Below are positions 9,300 through 18,607 of a DNA stretch of 64,000 bases, piece by piece. Source of the DNA: an uncultured Saccharospirillaceae bacterium. GTDB taxonomy: Bacteria > Pseudomonadota > Gammaproteobacteria > Pseudomonadales > Oceanobacteraceae. Under the pieces are notes generated by a model. That model searched no databases and had not been told where the DNA came from. It saw only the letters and a list, made by a program, of their open reading frames with translations. A program made the position numbers and the translations under genes. The DNA is taken from assembly GCA_947503895.1 (NCBI GenBank), contig CANNFT010000008.1, forward strand, positions 203,883 through 267,882. The letters are read 5' to 3'. Numbering within the stretch: position 1 is the first letter of the stretch; every line of letters starts with the position of its first letter.

Positions 9300-10100
9300 C
9301 TATACTTTGTTTAATATGATTTCTAGCACAAGCTTGCTGCCAAAGTAAGCAAGGATCAGAAAACTACTTCCCGCCAATGTCCACTTTGAGGCAACAGTGC
9401 CACGCCAGCCAAATTGGAAGCGTCCAAATAACAACGCGGCAAATATCCCCCACGCAAGTAGGGTTAAAACGGTTTTGTGTACGAGATGCTGGGCAAATAA
9501 ATCGTCCAGGAAGGCAAAGCCAGACATTATGGCCAAGGTGAGTAAGAACACACCCGTCCAAAGCATTTCAAACAGCAGTTTATCCATTGTTTGCAGTGGC
9601 GGAAGAATTCGAACGATCCCCGTCATTTTCTTGTGCTTAAGATGGTGATCTTGCACGATGAGCAGAATCGCTTGAAAAGCAGCGATGATGAGTACGCTGT
9701 ATGCTAATACTGACAATAAAATATGGACAAATAGCCCGCGCTGCCACACAGCAATAGGTTTAACGTCTGCTGGAATCAGCAAGTCGAGAACAATAATTAA
9801 GGCCGCCATGGGAAACAGGCCAATAAAGAGGTTTTCAACCGGTTTTCGAAATGCGCTCACCGTAATGATCAAGGCGATTACCAGCGAAATGAGCGAACCA
9901 CCGTTAAAGAAACTAAGGTTAAGCACGCTATCGGCCATCAGCGGTATGATCCAGCCTATCCAGTGCGCCAGAACCGCGACGCTGGCGGAACTGATGACCA
10001 ATTTTCGACTGACCTTATCTGAGTCTTTGATGCGAGCGTATTGTTTCACGGCACTGAAGAGGTACAGCGCTGCAGCAACAATCGAAAACAGTTCAGCCAT
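9300..10100 (-). CDS. CcsA/YpjD-type cytochrome c assembly family membrane protein
   Basis: 266 residues with about eight membrane helices spread over the full length. The layout and segments such as LFVHILLSVLAYSVLIIAAF and the late HLVHKTVLTLLAWGIF resemble the CcsA/CcmC-like family that handles haem for cytochrome c maturation; the copy next to ffh is called YpjD in Escherichia coli and its role is less certain. Conserved His residues in the hydrophobic segments (LFVHI, HLVHK) fit haem coordination. It forms a two-gene unit with corB and diverges from ffh. Confidence 0.85.
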   Translation of the reverse strand: MAELFSIVAAALYLFSAVKQYARIKDSDKVSRKLVISSASVAVLAHWIGWIIPLMADSVLNLSFFNGGSLISLVIALIITVSAFRKPVENLFIGLFPMAALIIVLDLLIPADVKPIAVWQRGLFVHILLSVLAYSVLIIAAFQAILLIVQDHHLKHKKMTGIVRILPPLQTMDKLLFEMLWTGVFLLTLAIMSGFAFLDDLFAQHLVHKTVLTLLAWGIFAALLFGRFQFGWRGTVASKWTLAGSSFLILAYFGSKLVLEIILNKV

Positions 10101-10495
10101 GTTCCTTTTGCGTTCCTAACAATAAAAGGTGGAGAGTGAACAATGAGGCCCTGTTTGCGTGTGAAAAGGGACTTATCCAAAGCTTCACTATATAATGCGG
10201 CTAATTGTGCACACTGTGGCGAACGATGTATAGAGTGGCGGCCCTGCCGTCATGGAAATACATAAGAAAGCAGACCCTAAGCCAAGGTTAAGCGCCTTGA
10301 GAGACGGTTTAGGTCGGCAGATTCAACAATGCGATGGAGTCGATGCTTTCGGCGCTGAGGGATTTCATCAGCCTTCAGGGCGTGTAATGTACGCTAAAGC
10401 CACAGGTTCGTGCCTGGTTAAGCAGTTTTAACCGGTAACCAGCTCTGCTTAATTGAGTGTGAGAAGAGCCAAGTAATAATTCGAGACGTCTAATC
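10101..10495. other. Divergent control region between ccsA and ffh
   Basis: It holds the ffh leader. TATAAT at 10191-10196 is a good -10 box toward ffh, with a GC-rich stretch after it; no good -35 is visible. That places the start of transcription about 290 bases before ffh, an unusually long leader. A short frame (10252-10431) lies inside it. Confidence 0.55.
10252..10431 (+). CDS. Possible 59-residue leader ORF before ffh
   Basis: ATG 10252 to TAA 10431, 59 residues, starting MEIHKKADPKPRLSAL and ending ATGSCLVKQF. It begins 55 bases after the -10 box of the ffh leader. No clear ribosome site and no family resemblance. Codon use is not unlike the neighbours. It may be a small protein, an unrecognised leader or chance. 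Confidence 0.2.
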   Translation: MEIHKKADPKPRLSALRDGLGRQIQQCDGVDAFGAEGFHQPSGRVMYAKATGSCLVKQF

Positions 10496-11914
10496 ATGTT
10501 TGATAGTTTACAAGACCGCCTGAACGGAGCACTCCGTGCGATTAGCGGTAAGGCAAAAATTACCGAAGAGAACATCAAGGGCACCTTGCGCGAAGTTCGC
10601 ATGGCGTTGTTAGAGGCAGACGTTGCTTTGCCCGTTGTTAAGGCGTTCACGGCTCAGGTTAAAGAGCGGGCAGTCGGCAGTGAGGTGTTAAAAAGTCTTA
10701 GCCCTGGCCAAGCCTTCTTAAAAATAGTGCATGAAGAGCTTCAATCCGTTATGGGTGAGGCGAATGAAGGTCTGGATTTAGCCGCTAAGCCACCGGCCAT
10801 CGTTTTAATGGCAGGTTTGCAAGGTGCGGGTAAAACCACCACCGTGGCTAAACTAGGTCGATATTTGACTGAGCGCGAAAAGAAAAAAGTCATGGTCGTG
10901 AGCGCGGACGTATACCGTCCCGCAGCAATCAAGCAGCTTGAAACGTTGGCGAACGAGGTGGGCGTACAATTCTTCCCATCGGACACGTCGCAAAAACCGA
11001 TTGACATCGCCAAGGCCGCGATTGAAGAAGCCAAAACGCAATTTGCGGATGTGCTGCTGGTCGATACAGCAGGTCGTTTAGCCGTTGATGAAGCTATGAT
11101 GAGCGAAATCAAAGCGCTTCATCAGGCGATTAATCCTGTCGAGACCCTCTTTGTCGTGGATGCCATGACGGGTCAGGATGCCGCCAATACTGCAAAAGCA
11201 TTTAATGAAGCGCTGCCTTTAACCGGTGTCGTATTGACGAAAGCAGATGGTGATGCACGTGGCGGTGCGGCGCTCTCTGTTCGTCATGTGACTGGTAAAC
11301 CCATCAAATTCTTAGGGATGGGTGAAAAGGTCGATGCTTTAGAGCCATTCCACCCTGATCGTGTGGCCTCTCGTATTCTGGATATGGGGGATGTTCTGAC
11401 TCTTATAGAAGAAGCAGAGCGTAAGATAGATAAAGAAAAAGCCGATAAGCTGGCCAAAAAGATTAAGAAAGGCAAAGGGTTTGATCTCGAAGACTTCCGT
11501 GATCAGCTTATGCAAATGAAGAATATGGGTGGCTTAATGGGCATGATGGATAAGCTGCCTGGCATGGGTCAGATGGGCGCGCAAGCGGGCCAAATGGATG
11601 CCGCTGAAAAACAGCTGGGTCAGACCGAAGCCATTATCAATTCTATGACGCCGCTCGAACGCCACTTCCCAGACAAAATTAATGGCTCACGTAAAAAGCG
11701 TATCGCAGCGGGTTCGGGAACCACCATTCAAGACATTAATCGTGTATTGAAGCAGCATAAACAAATGCAGAAAGTCATGAAAAAAATGACGGGTAAAGGC
11801 GGCATGCGCAAAATGATGGGTGCCATGAAGGGTATGAAAGGCCCTGGTGGTATGGGCGGTCCAGGTGGTATGCCACCAATGGGCGGTATGGGTGGAATGC
11901 CACCGTTTAAATAG
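10496..11914 (+). CDS. ffh: Signal recognition particle protein (SRP54 homologue)
   Basis: 472 residues. Ffh binds 4.5S RNA and signal sequences and docks ribosomes at FtsY for membrane targeting. The N domain (1-90) precedes the GTPase G domain with MAGLQGAGKTTTVAKLG near 105-121, DTAGRL and TKADGDARGG. The M domain (about 296-440) carries the RNA-binding helix region GSRKKRIAAGSGTTIQDINR and many methionines. The C-terminal tail is a Gly/Met/Pro repeat of about 35 residues. Gene order ffh-rpsP-rimM-trmD-rplS is standard. Confidence 0.98.
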   Translation: MFDSLQDRLNGALRAISGKAKITEENIKGTLREVRMALLEADVALPVVKAFTAQVKERAVGSEVLKSLSPGQAFLKIVHEELQSVMGEANEGLDLAAKPPAIVLMAGLQGAGKTTTVAKLGRYLTEREKKKVMVVSADVYRPAAIKQLETLANEVGVQFFPSDTSQKPIDIAKAAIEEAKTQFADVLLVDTAGRLAVDEAMMSEIKALHQAINPVETLFVVDAMTGQDAANTAKAFNEALPLTGVVLTKADGDARGGAALSVRHVTGKPIKFLGMGEKVDALEPFHPDRVASRILDMGDVLTLIEEAERKIDKEKADKLAKKIKKGKGFDLEDFRDQLMQMKNMGGLMGMMDKLPGMGQMGAQAGQMDAAEKQLGQTEAIINSMTPLERHFPDKINGSRKKRIAAGSGTTIQDINRVLKQHKQMQKVMKKMTGKGGMRKMMGAMKGMKGPGGMGGPGGMPPMGGMGGMPPFK

Positions 11915-12017
11915 ATTGGCAACATTTAGTGGGTGTGCGCTAGCACATCCATCTTTGAAACACTTAAACATTATTGAGCATGGAAGCCGTACAGTTAGCT
12001 TCACGCCTTGTTCGAAT

Positions 12018-12043
12018 TGGGCTAGCGACTCAAGCCTAGCCCA
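12018..12043 (+). terminator. Inverted repeat after ffh
   Basis: Perfect 8-bp stem TGGGCTAG/CTAGCCCA with a 10-base loop, no T run. It may slow or attenuate transcription from ffh into the rpsP operon, or be a weak terminator. Confidence 0.4.
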
Positions 12044-12081
12044 GACTACACTCCCCCCTTCCATCTACCGCTTACTTCCTA

Positions 12082-12094
12082 TACAATACGCGCC
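12082..12094 (+). promoter_or_regulatory. Probable -10 and discriminator of the rpsP operon
   Basis: TACAAT at 12082-12087 followed by a C/G-rich discriminator (acgcgcccc), typical for stringently controlled translation operons. A -35 box is not clear. Confidence 0.4.
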
Positions 12095-12184
12095 CCTTAT
12101 GGTGTATGTGGTGGAAACACGGCATACAATTACTCACGGTAAGTGATACCAAAACTTGCCCTAGAAGAGAGAAGGCACTGTCGT

Positions 12185-12442
12185 ATGGTAGTGATTCGAT
12201 TGGCCCGCGGTGGCTCCAAAAAGCGTCCATTTTATCATTTGTCTGTAGCAGACCAGCGTAATCCACGCGACGGTCGCTTCATCGAACGAGTTGGATTCTT
12301 CAACCCTGTCGCTCGTGGTCAGGAAGAACGTCTTCGCGTTGACTTAGAGCGCGTAGAATACTGGGTTAGCAAAGGCGCTCAGACTAGCGATCGTGTAGCT
12401 AAGCTACTGAAAGACGCTAAAAAGCAGCAAGCTGCTGATTAA
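12185..12442 (+). CDS. rpsP: 30S ribosomal protein bS16
   Basis: 85 residues from ATG 12185, with AGAAGGC about 9 bases upstream. The start MVVIRLARGGSKKRPFYHLSV and the following DQRNPRDGRFIERVGFFNP are the bS16 signature. It is an assembly protein of the small subunit. First gene of rpsP-rimM-trmD-rplS. An earlier in-frame codon exists but would add residues foreign to bS16. Confidence 0.98.
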   Translation: MVVIRLARGGSKKRPFYHLSVADQRNPRDGRFIERVGFFNPVARGQEERLRVDLERVEYWVSKGAQTSDRVAKLLKDAKKQQAAD

Positions 12443-12469
12443 TTTAGACGGTAATAAGACGCGCCCTTG

Positions 12470-12991
12470 ATGAAAACACCTGAGCATTTAACCATTGTTG
12501 GTAAAGTCACTGGTGTTTTTGGCATCAAAGGATGGGTCAAGGTGTATAGCCACACCGAACCAATGGAGAACATATTCTCCTACAGCTGGCAGCTATTTAT
12601 AGATGGCCAGTGGACCTCCGTAAAGGTTCGAGATTGGAGACGTCAAGGCAAAGGCTTAGTCGCCGCGCTAGACGATTGCCAAGATCGAGATTTGGCACAG
12701 CGATACACCCAGTGTGATATCGCGATTCTAAAAGAAGCATTGCCAAAAGCCGAAGACGGCGAGCTTTATTACCACCAGTTAGAGAATTTATTGGTGGTTA
12801 CCACTGACAATGTGGTACTTGGACGCATTAACTATCTATTCAATACCGGCTCCAATGACGTCATGGTCGTGAAGCCTTGTAAAGAAAGCATAGATGGTCG
12901 CGAGCGCTGGTTGCCCTATACGGACGACTGCCTTGAAGATGTGAGCCTAAGTGATGGCACTGTCAAAGTAGATTGGGACCCAGAGTTCTGA
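12470..12991 (+). CDS. rimM: Ribosome maturation factor RimM
   Basis: 173 residues from ATG 12470 (a TTG codon directly precedes it). RimM binds uS19 and helps mature the 30S head. The N-terminal part has IVGKVTGVFGIKGWVKVYSHTE, the family hallmark, followed by the linker and the PRC-barrel half with GELYYHQLENLLVV and the end region ERWLPYTDDCLEDVSL. It lies 27 bases after rpsP and 2 bases before trmD, so translation of rimM and trmD is likely coupled. Confidence 0.97.
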   Translation: MKTPEHLTIVGKVTGVFGIKGWVKVYSHTEPMENIFSYSWQLFIDGQWTSVKVRDWRRQGKGLVAALDDCQDRDLAQRYTQCDIAILKEALPKAEDGELYYHQLENLLVVTTDNVVLGRINYLFNTGSNDVMVVKPCKESIDGRERWLPYTDDCLEDVSLSDGTVKVDWDPEF

Positions 12992-12993
12992 AC

Positions 12994-13743
12994 ATGCAGT
13001 TTGGCATCATCTCCTTATTTCCCGAGATGTTCCAAGCCATCACCGAGAGCGGCGTGACCAGTCGTGCGGTGAGTAAAGGTTTGATCAGCATCAATTGCTG
13101 GAATCCTCGTGATTTCACCGTTGATAAATATCAAACCGTGGACGATCGCCCTTATGGTGGTGGTCCGGGTATGTTGATGAAGGTCGAGCCACTGAAGCAG
13201 GCTATTGCGGCAGCAAAGGCTAAACTGGGCTCAGAGAGTAAAGTGATTTACCTGTCTCCTCAGGGCAAGCAATTGACCCAGAGTCGAGCAGGAAAACTCG
13301 CTCAGGAAAAGCAAAATTTGATTTTCTTGGCGGGCCGCTACGAAGGCGTAGATGAACGTTTAATACAAACCCATGTGGACGAAGAATGGTCCATTGGCGA
13401 CTACGTATTAAGTGGCGGTGAACTGGCAGCAATGGTGATGATGGATACCATTATCCGACTTGTTCCGGGCGTTCTAGGGCATGATTTAAGTGCAGTTGAA
13501 GACTCTTTTGTCGATGGCTTGCTGGATTGTCCACATTACACTCGACCGGAAGACCATAATGGTTTGAAGGTGCCAGACGTTTTACTCAGTGGTAATCACG
13601 AAAAAATTAAGCAATGGCGTCTGAAACAGGCGTTAGGGCGGACCTGGCAACGAAGGCCAGATCTGCTGGCAAAAAGGGAGCTCAGCGACGATGAGCAAGC
13701 CCTTTTGCAGGCATTTATACGTGAAGTTCAAGGCGACACTTGA
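12994..13743 (+). CDS. trmD: tRNA (guanine-N1)-methyltransferase
   Basis: 249 residues from ATG 12994. TrmD methylates G37 of tRNAs next to the anticodon using S-adenosylmethionine. The start FGIISLFPEMF, the segment RPYGGGPGMLMK, the trefoil-knot region LAGRYEGVDERLI and SIGDYVLSGGELAAMV are hallmark stretches. An upstream in-frame start would overlap rimM and is not needed. The C-terminal helical domain (about 170-249) completes the dimer interface. Confidence 0.98.
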   Translation: MQFGIISLFPEMFQAITESGVTSRAVSKGLISINCWNPRDFTVDKYQTVDDRPYGGGPGMLMKVEPLKQAIAAAKAKLGSESKVIYLSPQGKQLTQSRAGKLAQEKQNLIFLAGRYEGVDERLIQTHVDEEWSIGDYVLSGGELAAMVMMDTIIRLVPGVLGHDLSAVEDSFVDGLLDCPHYTRPEDHNGLKVPDVLLSGNHEKIKQWRLKQALGRTWQRRPDLLAKRELSDDEQALLQAFIREVQGDT

Positions 13744-13774
13744 ACCTATCTCGTATCAACTTTAGGAGCTAGTC

Positions 13775-14134
13775 ATGAGCGGCAAGAACAAAATCATTCA
13801 GGCTATTGAGTCTGCACAATTGAAAAGCGACATCCCTGCGTTCGGCGCCGGTGACACTGTTGTTGTTCAAGTAAAAGTAAAAGAAGGTAATCGTGAGCGT
13901 CTTCAGGCATATGAAGGTGTTGTGATTGCAAAGCGTAACCGTGGTCTGAACTCAGCCTTCACTGTACGCAAAATCTCAAACGGTGTTGGCGTTGAGCGTA
14001 CGTTCCAAGCGCACAGCCCGTTGATCGACAGCGTTACTGTTAAGCGTCGCGGTGATGTACGTAAAGCGAAGCTTTACTACTTGCGTGAGCGTAGCGGTAA
14101 ATCTGCACGTATCAAAGAGAAGCTATCTAAGTAA
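13775..14134 (+). CDS. rplS: 50S ribosomal protein bL19
   Basis: 119 residues, ATG 13775 preceded by TTAGGAGCT, a strong ribosome site. The core GDTVVVQVKVKEGNRERLQ and FTVRKISNGVGVERTF are typical of bL19, which sits at the subunit interface. Last gene of the operon; the terminator follows directly. Confidence 0.98.
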   Translation: MSGKNKIIQAIESAQLKSDIPAFGAGDTVVVQVKVKEGNRERLQAYEGVVIAKRNRGLNSAFTVRKISNGVGVERTFQAHSPLIDSVTVKRRGDVRKAKLYYLRERSGKSARIKEKLSK

Positions 14135-14157
14135 TTTAATTACTGAATTGGCTTCTG

Positions 14158-14186
14158 AAAAAACCCGCTTTTTAGCGGGTTTTTTT
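14158..14186 (+). terminator. Terminator of rpsP operon
   Basis: Stem AAAAAACCCGCT / AGCGGGTTTTTT with TTTT loop and a T run. Confidence 0.95.
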
Positions 14187-14408
14187 ATGCCCGCCATTTT
14201 TATTCTATGTTGGTCTAACATGATTGGTCTAAGTCACATTTTTCATCTTCACTTTTATGTGAGAATATCCAACGTCCCCGCGTTTAAAGGCCGCTAGCGA
14301 AGTGTTGACCACATTGCTGGTACTTGGCCGAAATTCGGACAGGGGTACTGGAACTTCGAGGGCGGAAAATGTTCTAATGCCCCAACGTCAAAGAATTCAG
14401 GAAAAATC

Positions 14409-15167
14409 ATGCGCGTATTAGCTCTAATGGCCACTTTAGGAGCGGCACTGTTCAGCCATGCTTCACTGGCTGATGATAACAGCAAAGTTGAAAAGCAAAT
14501 TGCCGAGTCTCTTAAATCTGCCCGCCCAGATCTTATACTTCAACAGGCGACTAAGGTGGAAGGTCAGGCGTTATATGAAGTTGAATTAACTTCAGGGGAT
14601 GTACTGTATTCAACACCTGATGGTCAGTATTTTGTTTACGGTTCACTGTTTAAGTCAACGCCAGGAAAACTGGTTAATATTACGAATCAACGTAATGACG
14701 CCAAGCGATTGAAACTGTTGGCCTCAATTAAAGAAAAAGACCTGATTGTGTATAAAGCGACTGGCGAAGAAAAAGCCGTTGTGAGTGTATTCACCGATGT
14801 TGACTGTGGTTATTGCCGTAAGCTTCATCGTGAAATCCCTCGTTTAAACGAGCTAGGCATTACCTTGCGTTATCTGGCTTACCCGCGTGCAGGTGTGTAT
14901 GAGGATCAAGCACGCACCAAATTTACGGGTTCCTTCAAGAAGATCAAATCTGTTTGGTGTGATGAAAACCCTCTTGAGGCAATGACTCAGGCGAAATCGA
15001 CGGGTTTCATCAAGGAAAACTTGAAGTGCGAAGCACCCATCGAAGCCCATTTGGCCCTAGGTGAGCAGTTTGGTGTTCGTGGCACGCCAGCCATTGTGCT
15101 CTCAAGCGGTGAGCTTGTACCAGGCTATATGCCCGCCGACGAATTGGCTAAAAAGTTAGGTATTTAA
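14409..15167 (+). CDS. dsbC: Periplasmic disulfide isomerase DsbC
   Basis: 252 residues. A short cleavable signal peptide (about 1-21, ending SHASLA) sends it to the periplasm. The N-terminal dimerisation domain (about 25-85) is followed by a thioredoxin fold with the redox site DCGYC (Cys133 and Cys136), the second Cys pair in VWCDENP and NLKCEAP, and the cis-proline loop VRGTPAIVL. It reshuffles wrong disulfides. In pseudomonads xerD usually lies between rplS and dsbC; here it is absent. The next gene is hom after a terminator. Confidence 0.95.
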   Translation: MRVLALMATLGAALFSHASLADDNSKVEKQIAESLKSARPDLILQQATKVEGQALYEVELTSGDVLYSTPDGQYFVYGSLFKSTPGKLVNITNQRNDAKRLKLLASIKEKDLIVYKATGEEKAVVSVFTDVDCGYCRKLHREIPRLNELGITLRYLAYPRAGVYEDQARTKFTGSFKKIKSVWCDENPLEAMTQAKSTGFIKENLKCEAPIEAHLALGEQFGVRGTPAIVLSSGELVPGYMPADELAKKLGI

Positions 15168-15231
15168 GGTCTGCCACAAGCCTATTGGGCATCAATATTG
15201 GCAAATATCCCCATGGATGATCGCATCCAAT

Positions 15232-15258
15232 AAAAGAGCAGCTTCGGCTGCTCTTTTT
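15232..15258 (+). terminator. Terminator after dsbC
   Basis: Stem AAAAGAGCAGC / GCTGCTCTTTT capped by a stable TTCG tetraloop, followed by T. Confidence 0.95.
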
Positions 15259-15450
15259 CGTCAACCTCCCCCTGCACCAATTCTCCCGTCTGTAGACAAA
15301 GTGTGATACATTTAGCCCCCATTTTTTAAGTGGCTTTGGCAAGGGATTTTTAGGACACACAGACGTATGGCCGATTCAACAATGGTTATACTCTTACCTA
15401 ATCCCTCCAACGCACACGAAGACAATTATTGACATGACGGAGACCATAAT

Positions 15451-16731
15451 TTGAAACCGGTAAGAGTAGGTATCTGTGGTTTAGGCACTGTAGGCAGTGG
15501 CACCTTTAATGTATTGACTCAAAACGGGTCTCAAATTGCTCGTCGTGCTGGTCGTGACGTGATTATTGAGCAAGTGGGTGCTCGTCGTGATAATCCCGCT
15601 TGCGACACCAGTCATACAAACGTGACACGCGATATTTTCGAGGTCGTTCGTAATCCGAATGTAGATGTGGTCGTCGAGTTAATCGGTGGTTCTACGATCG
15701 CGAAAGACCTTGTGATGGAAGCTATCCAAAATGGCAAACACGTGGTGACGGCGAATAAAGCATTAATCGCAGTACACGGTGAAGAAATTTTTGCCGCCGC
15801 CAAAGCGGCAGGTGTGACGGTCGGCTATGAAGCTGGCGTGGCAGGTGGCATACCCGTCATCAAAGCCATTCGAGAAGGCTTGGCAGCGAACAAAATCAAC
15901 TGGTTGGCGGGCATTATTAATGGCACGGGCAACTTCATCCTGACGGAAATGCGTGATAAGGGTCGAGACTTCGATGATGTCCTGCAAGAAGCGCAAGCGT
16001 TAGGTTACGCAGAAGCCGATCCAACGTTTGACGTAGAAGGTATCGATGCGGCACACAAATTGACCATTTTATCGTCTATTGCCTACGGCATCCCTCTGCA
16101 GTTTGAACGCTGTTTTACCGAAGGCATTAGCAAGATTACACGTGAAGATGTGAAATATGCAGAAGAATTGGGCTATCGCATTAAGCATTTAGGCGTGAGC
16201 GCTAGAACACCTAAAGGCATAGATTTACGCGTACACCCAACCTTAATTCCAGAACACAATATGATTGCCAAAGTAGATGGCGTCATGAATGCCGTTGCTG
16301 TCAATGGCGAGGCCGTTGGTGACACGTTATTCAGTGGCCCAGGTGCCGGTGCCGGCCCAACAGCCTCTGCGGTGATTGCAGACATCATTGATATTGCGCG
16401 TGACATACAAGTAGAAGCATTGTCATTCGATCGATTGGATGATGTGAAAGTACTGTCAATTGAAGAAGTTGAAACCTGCTATTACTTAAGAATGGAAGCG
16501 TTTGATAAAGCAGGCGTACTCGCAAAAGTGGCGAGCATTTTGAGTACGAAAGGCATCAACATTGAAGCCATTATTCAAAAAGAGCCAGAAGAAGGCGAGC
16601 AAATGGTTCCGGTCATTATGCTGACCCATAAAGTGCTAGAGCGCACAATGAATGAAGCCATTGCTGAAATAGAAGCTCTTGAAGAAATTAATGGTCGCAT
16701 CACACGAATCCGTGTAGAGCATTTGAATTAA
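15451..16731 (+). CDS. hom: Homoserine dehydrogenase
   Basis: 426 residues. Reduces aspartate semialdehyde to homoserine on the way to threonine and methionine. The start is TTG 15451: residues after it (KPVRVGICGLGTVGSG) are the standard N-terminus, GACGGAG lies about 9 bases upstream, and the only close ATG (15434) is in another frame. Rossmann domain at 1-130, catalytic part with GIINGTGNFILTEM and DPTFDVEGIDAAHK, and a C-terminal ACT domain (about 348-420) for threonine feedback. thrC follows 100 bases downstream. Confidence 0.96.
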   Translation: MKPVRVGICGLGTVGSGTFNVLTQNGSQIARRAGRDVIIEQVGARRDNPACDTSHTNVTRDIFEVVRNPNVDVVVELIGGSTIAKDLVMEAIQNGKHVVTANKALIAVHGEEIFAAAKAAGVTVGYEAGVAGGIPVIKAIREGLAANKINWLAGIINGTGNFILTEMRDKGRDFDDVLQEAQALGYAEADPTFDVEGIDAAHKLTILSSIAYGIPLQFERCFTEGISKITREDVKYAEELGYRIKHLGVSARTPKGIDLRVHPTLIPEHNMIAKVDGVMNAVAVNGEAVGDTLFSGPGAGAGPTASAVIADIIDIARDIQVEALSFDRLDDVKVLSIEEVETCYYLRMEAFDKAGVLAKVASILSTKGINIEAIIQKEPEEGEQMVPVIMLTHKVLERTMNEAIAEIEALEEINGRITRIRVEHLN

Positions 16732-16832
16732 TCATTGGTTAAGACTCGCACCACGTCGCTGGGTGCGAGTTAATGTTTGTAGCAAGCTGTTGTCTAGGCA
16801 ACAGGCGCATCTTAGGTAATAGGTAACATCGC

Positions 16833-18236
16833 ATGATGAAATACATTTCTACTCGGGGAAATGCTCCTGAGCTGACATTTGAAGAAGTACTGTTAACGGG
16901 TCTTGCGGAAGATGGCGGTTTGTATGTACCCAAAGAAGTGCCTCAGTTTTCACTAGAAGAAATTCAATCTTGGCGTGACCTTCCTTATGCTGATTTAGCG
17001 CACCATGTTATTTACCCATTTGTCGAAGGATGTATCGACAGTGATGCGTTGAAAACGATCCTAAATGATGTTTATGGTGGCTTTGGCCATAAAGCCGTTG
17101 CGCCTTTACAGCAAATAGACCACAACGAATATGTGTTGGAATTATTCCATGGCCCAACGCTGGCATTTAAAGATTTTGCCTTGCAAACGCTTGGACGTCT
17201 TCTGGATTATGTTCTAGAAAAACGTCATGAGAAAGTTGTCATTATGGGCGCAACCTCCGGTGACACAGGTTCCGCAGCCATTGAGGGCACGAAAGCCTGT
17301 AAGAATGTCGATATTTTTATATTGCACCCGCACAACAAAGTATCCGAAGTACAGCGTCGTCAAATGAGCACCGTTTTAGGTGACAACATTCATAACATCG
17401 CTATTGAAGGTAATTTTGACGAAGCGCAGGACATGGTAAAAGCCAGCTTTGGTGATCAAGCCTTCTTAAAAGGAGAGCGCAAGCTGGTGGCTGTGAACAG
17501 CATTAACTGGGCTCGCATCATGTCGCAAATCGTATACTATTTTTATTCTGCACTGAATTTAGGTGCACCGTTACGCCCTATGGCTTATTCGGTTCCGACG
17601 GGTAATTTTGGTGATATATTTGCAGGTTACATGGCGAAAAAAATGGGGCTACCCATTAACCAGCTCGTGATCGGTACGAACAGTAATGATGTGCTGCATC
17701 GAATTATGAGCAGAAATCAGTATGAAGTCATGCCTTTGCAACATACGATTACCCCTTCAATGGACATTGCCGTTTCTTCTAACTTTGAGCGCTTGTTGTT
17801 TGATTTATACGATCGTGATGGCAAAGCATTATCTTCCTTAATGGAAAAAATGAACGCGAAAAAAGATGTCGTTGAATTGGATGAAGCGAATCTAGATAAA
17901 GCGCGAGCGCTATTCGACAGTTATGCTTGTGACGAGAATACAACCGTTGAAACCATTCAACAGGTATTCTCTGAGACTGGTTATCTTCTTGATCCCCACA
18001 CGGCCGTGGGCGTTAAGGCGGCACGAGAATGCCGAAGAGATCACCGTATTCCGATGATCACATTGGGTACAGCACATCCGGTTAAGTTTGAAGAAGCGAT
18101 TCAACGAGCTGGTTTGGAAATGCCAAGCTTGCCGCATCATTTATCCGATTTAATGGAGCGTGAAGAGCGTTTCACCGTTTTACCTGCCAATATTAAAGAT
18201 GTTCAATCGTTTATTGCAGAAAACACATTTAAATAA
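16833..18236 (+). CDS. thrC: Threonine synthase
   Basis: 467 residues; the first two codons are both ATG and either may start. Converts O-phosphohomoserine to threonine with pyridoxal phosphate. The start KYISTRGNAPELTFEEVLL is typical of the long gammaproteobacterial form. The cofactor Lys is in LAFKDFALQ (about 113) and GATSGDTGSAAIEG binds the phosphate. PTGNFGDIFAGY and the late TLGTAHPVKFEEAI complete the site. It is the second gene after hom and ends at a clear terminator. Confidence 0.97.
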   Translation: MMKYISTRGNAPELTFEEVLLTGLAEDGGLYVPKEVPQFSLEEIQSWRDLPYADLAHHVIYPFVEGCIDSDALKTILNDVYGGFGHKAVAPLQQIDHNEYVLELFHGPTLAFKDFALQTLGRLLDYVLEKRHEKVVIMGATSGDTGSAAIEGTKACKNVDIFILHPHNKVSEVQRRQMSTVLGDNIHNIAIEGNFDEAQDMVKASFGDQAFLKGERKLVAVNSINWARIMSQIVYYFYSALNLGAPLRPMAYSVPTGNFGDIFAGYMAKKMGLPINQLVIGTNSNDVLHRIMSRNQYEVMPLQHTITPSMDIAVSSNFERLLFDLYDRDGKALSSLMEKMNAKKDVVELDEANLDKARALFDSYACDENTTVETIQQVFSETGYLLDPHTAVGVKAARECRRDHRIPMITLGTAHPVKFEEAIQRAGLEMPSLPHHLSDLMEREERFTVLPANIKDVQSFIAENTFK

Positions 18237-18254
18237 CAATATTGTTCATTTAAT

Positions 18255-18286
18255 AAAAAAACCGAAGCAATGCTTCGGTTTTTTTA
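18255..18286 (+). terminator. Terminator after thrC
   Basis: Stem ACCGAAGC/GCTTCGGT with flanking A and T runs. Confidence 0.95.
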
Positions 18287-18607
18287 TGCGCGTAGTTTGC
18301 ATATCGCACTTTTTTAATGGAATTCACGCTCTGAACAACTGCCTAGAGTGATGGATAAAAAGGGAAGTCATTAAATTGACACAAACTTGCAAACGTGGAG
18401 GCATCCTTCTATCAGAGTGCGATTTTTCAATACATTGAATTGATCATGCTTTGATAACCTAAGCATCTCCTCTTAATTCGCATCGTATTATATTGTGCAA
18501 AAAATGCTCGTTCGATAAAGTCACATCGACGTAATGTGCGGATACGTGCAGTCACACCTTGCTCACACACTTAATGGTTGACTCATCAATGATTTGGGAG
18601 TTTGAAA
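18287..18607. other. Intergenic region before the 3HB-oligomer hydrolase gene
   Basis: No gene or clear repeat is visible. It must hold the promoter of the hydrolase; no strong -35/-10 pair stands out. Confidence 0.5.
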
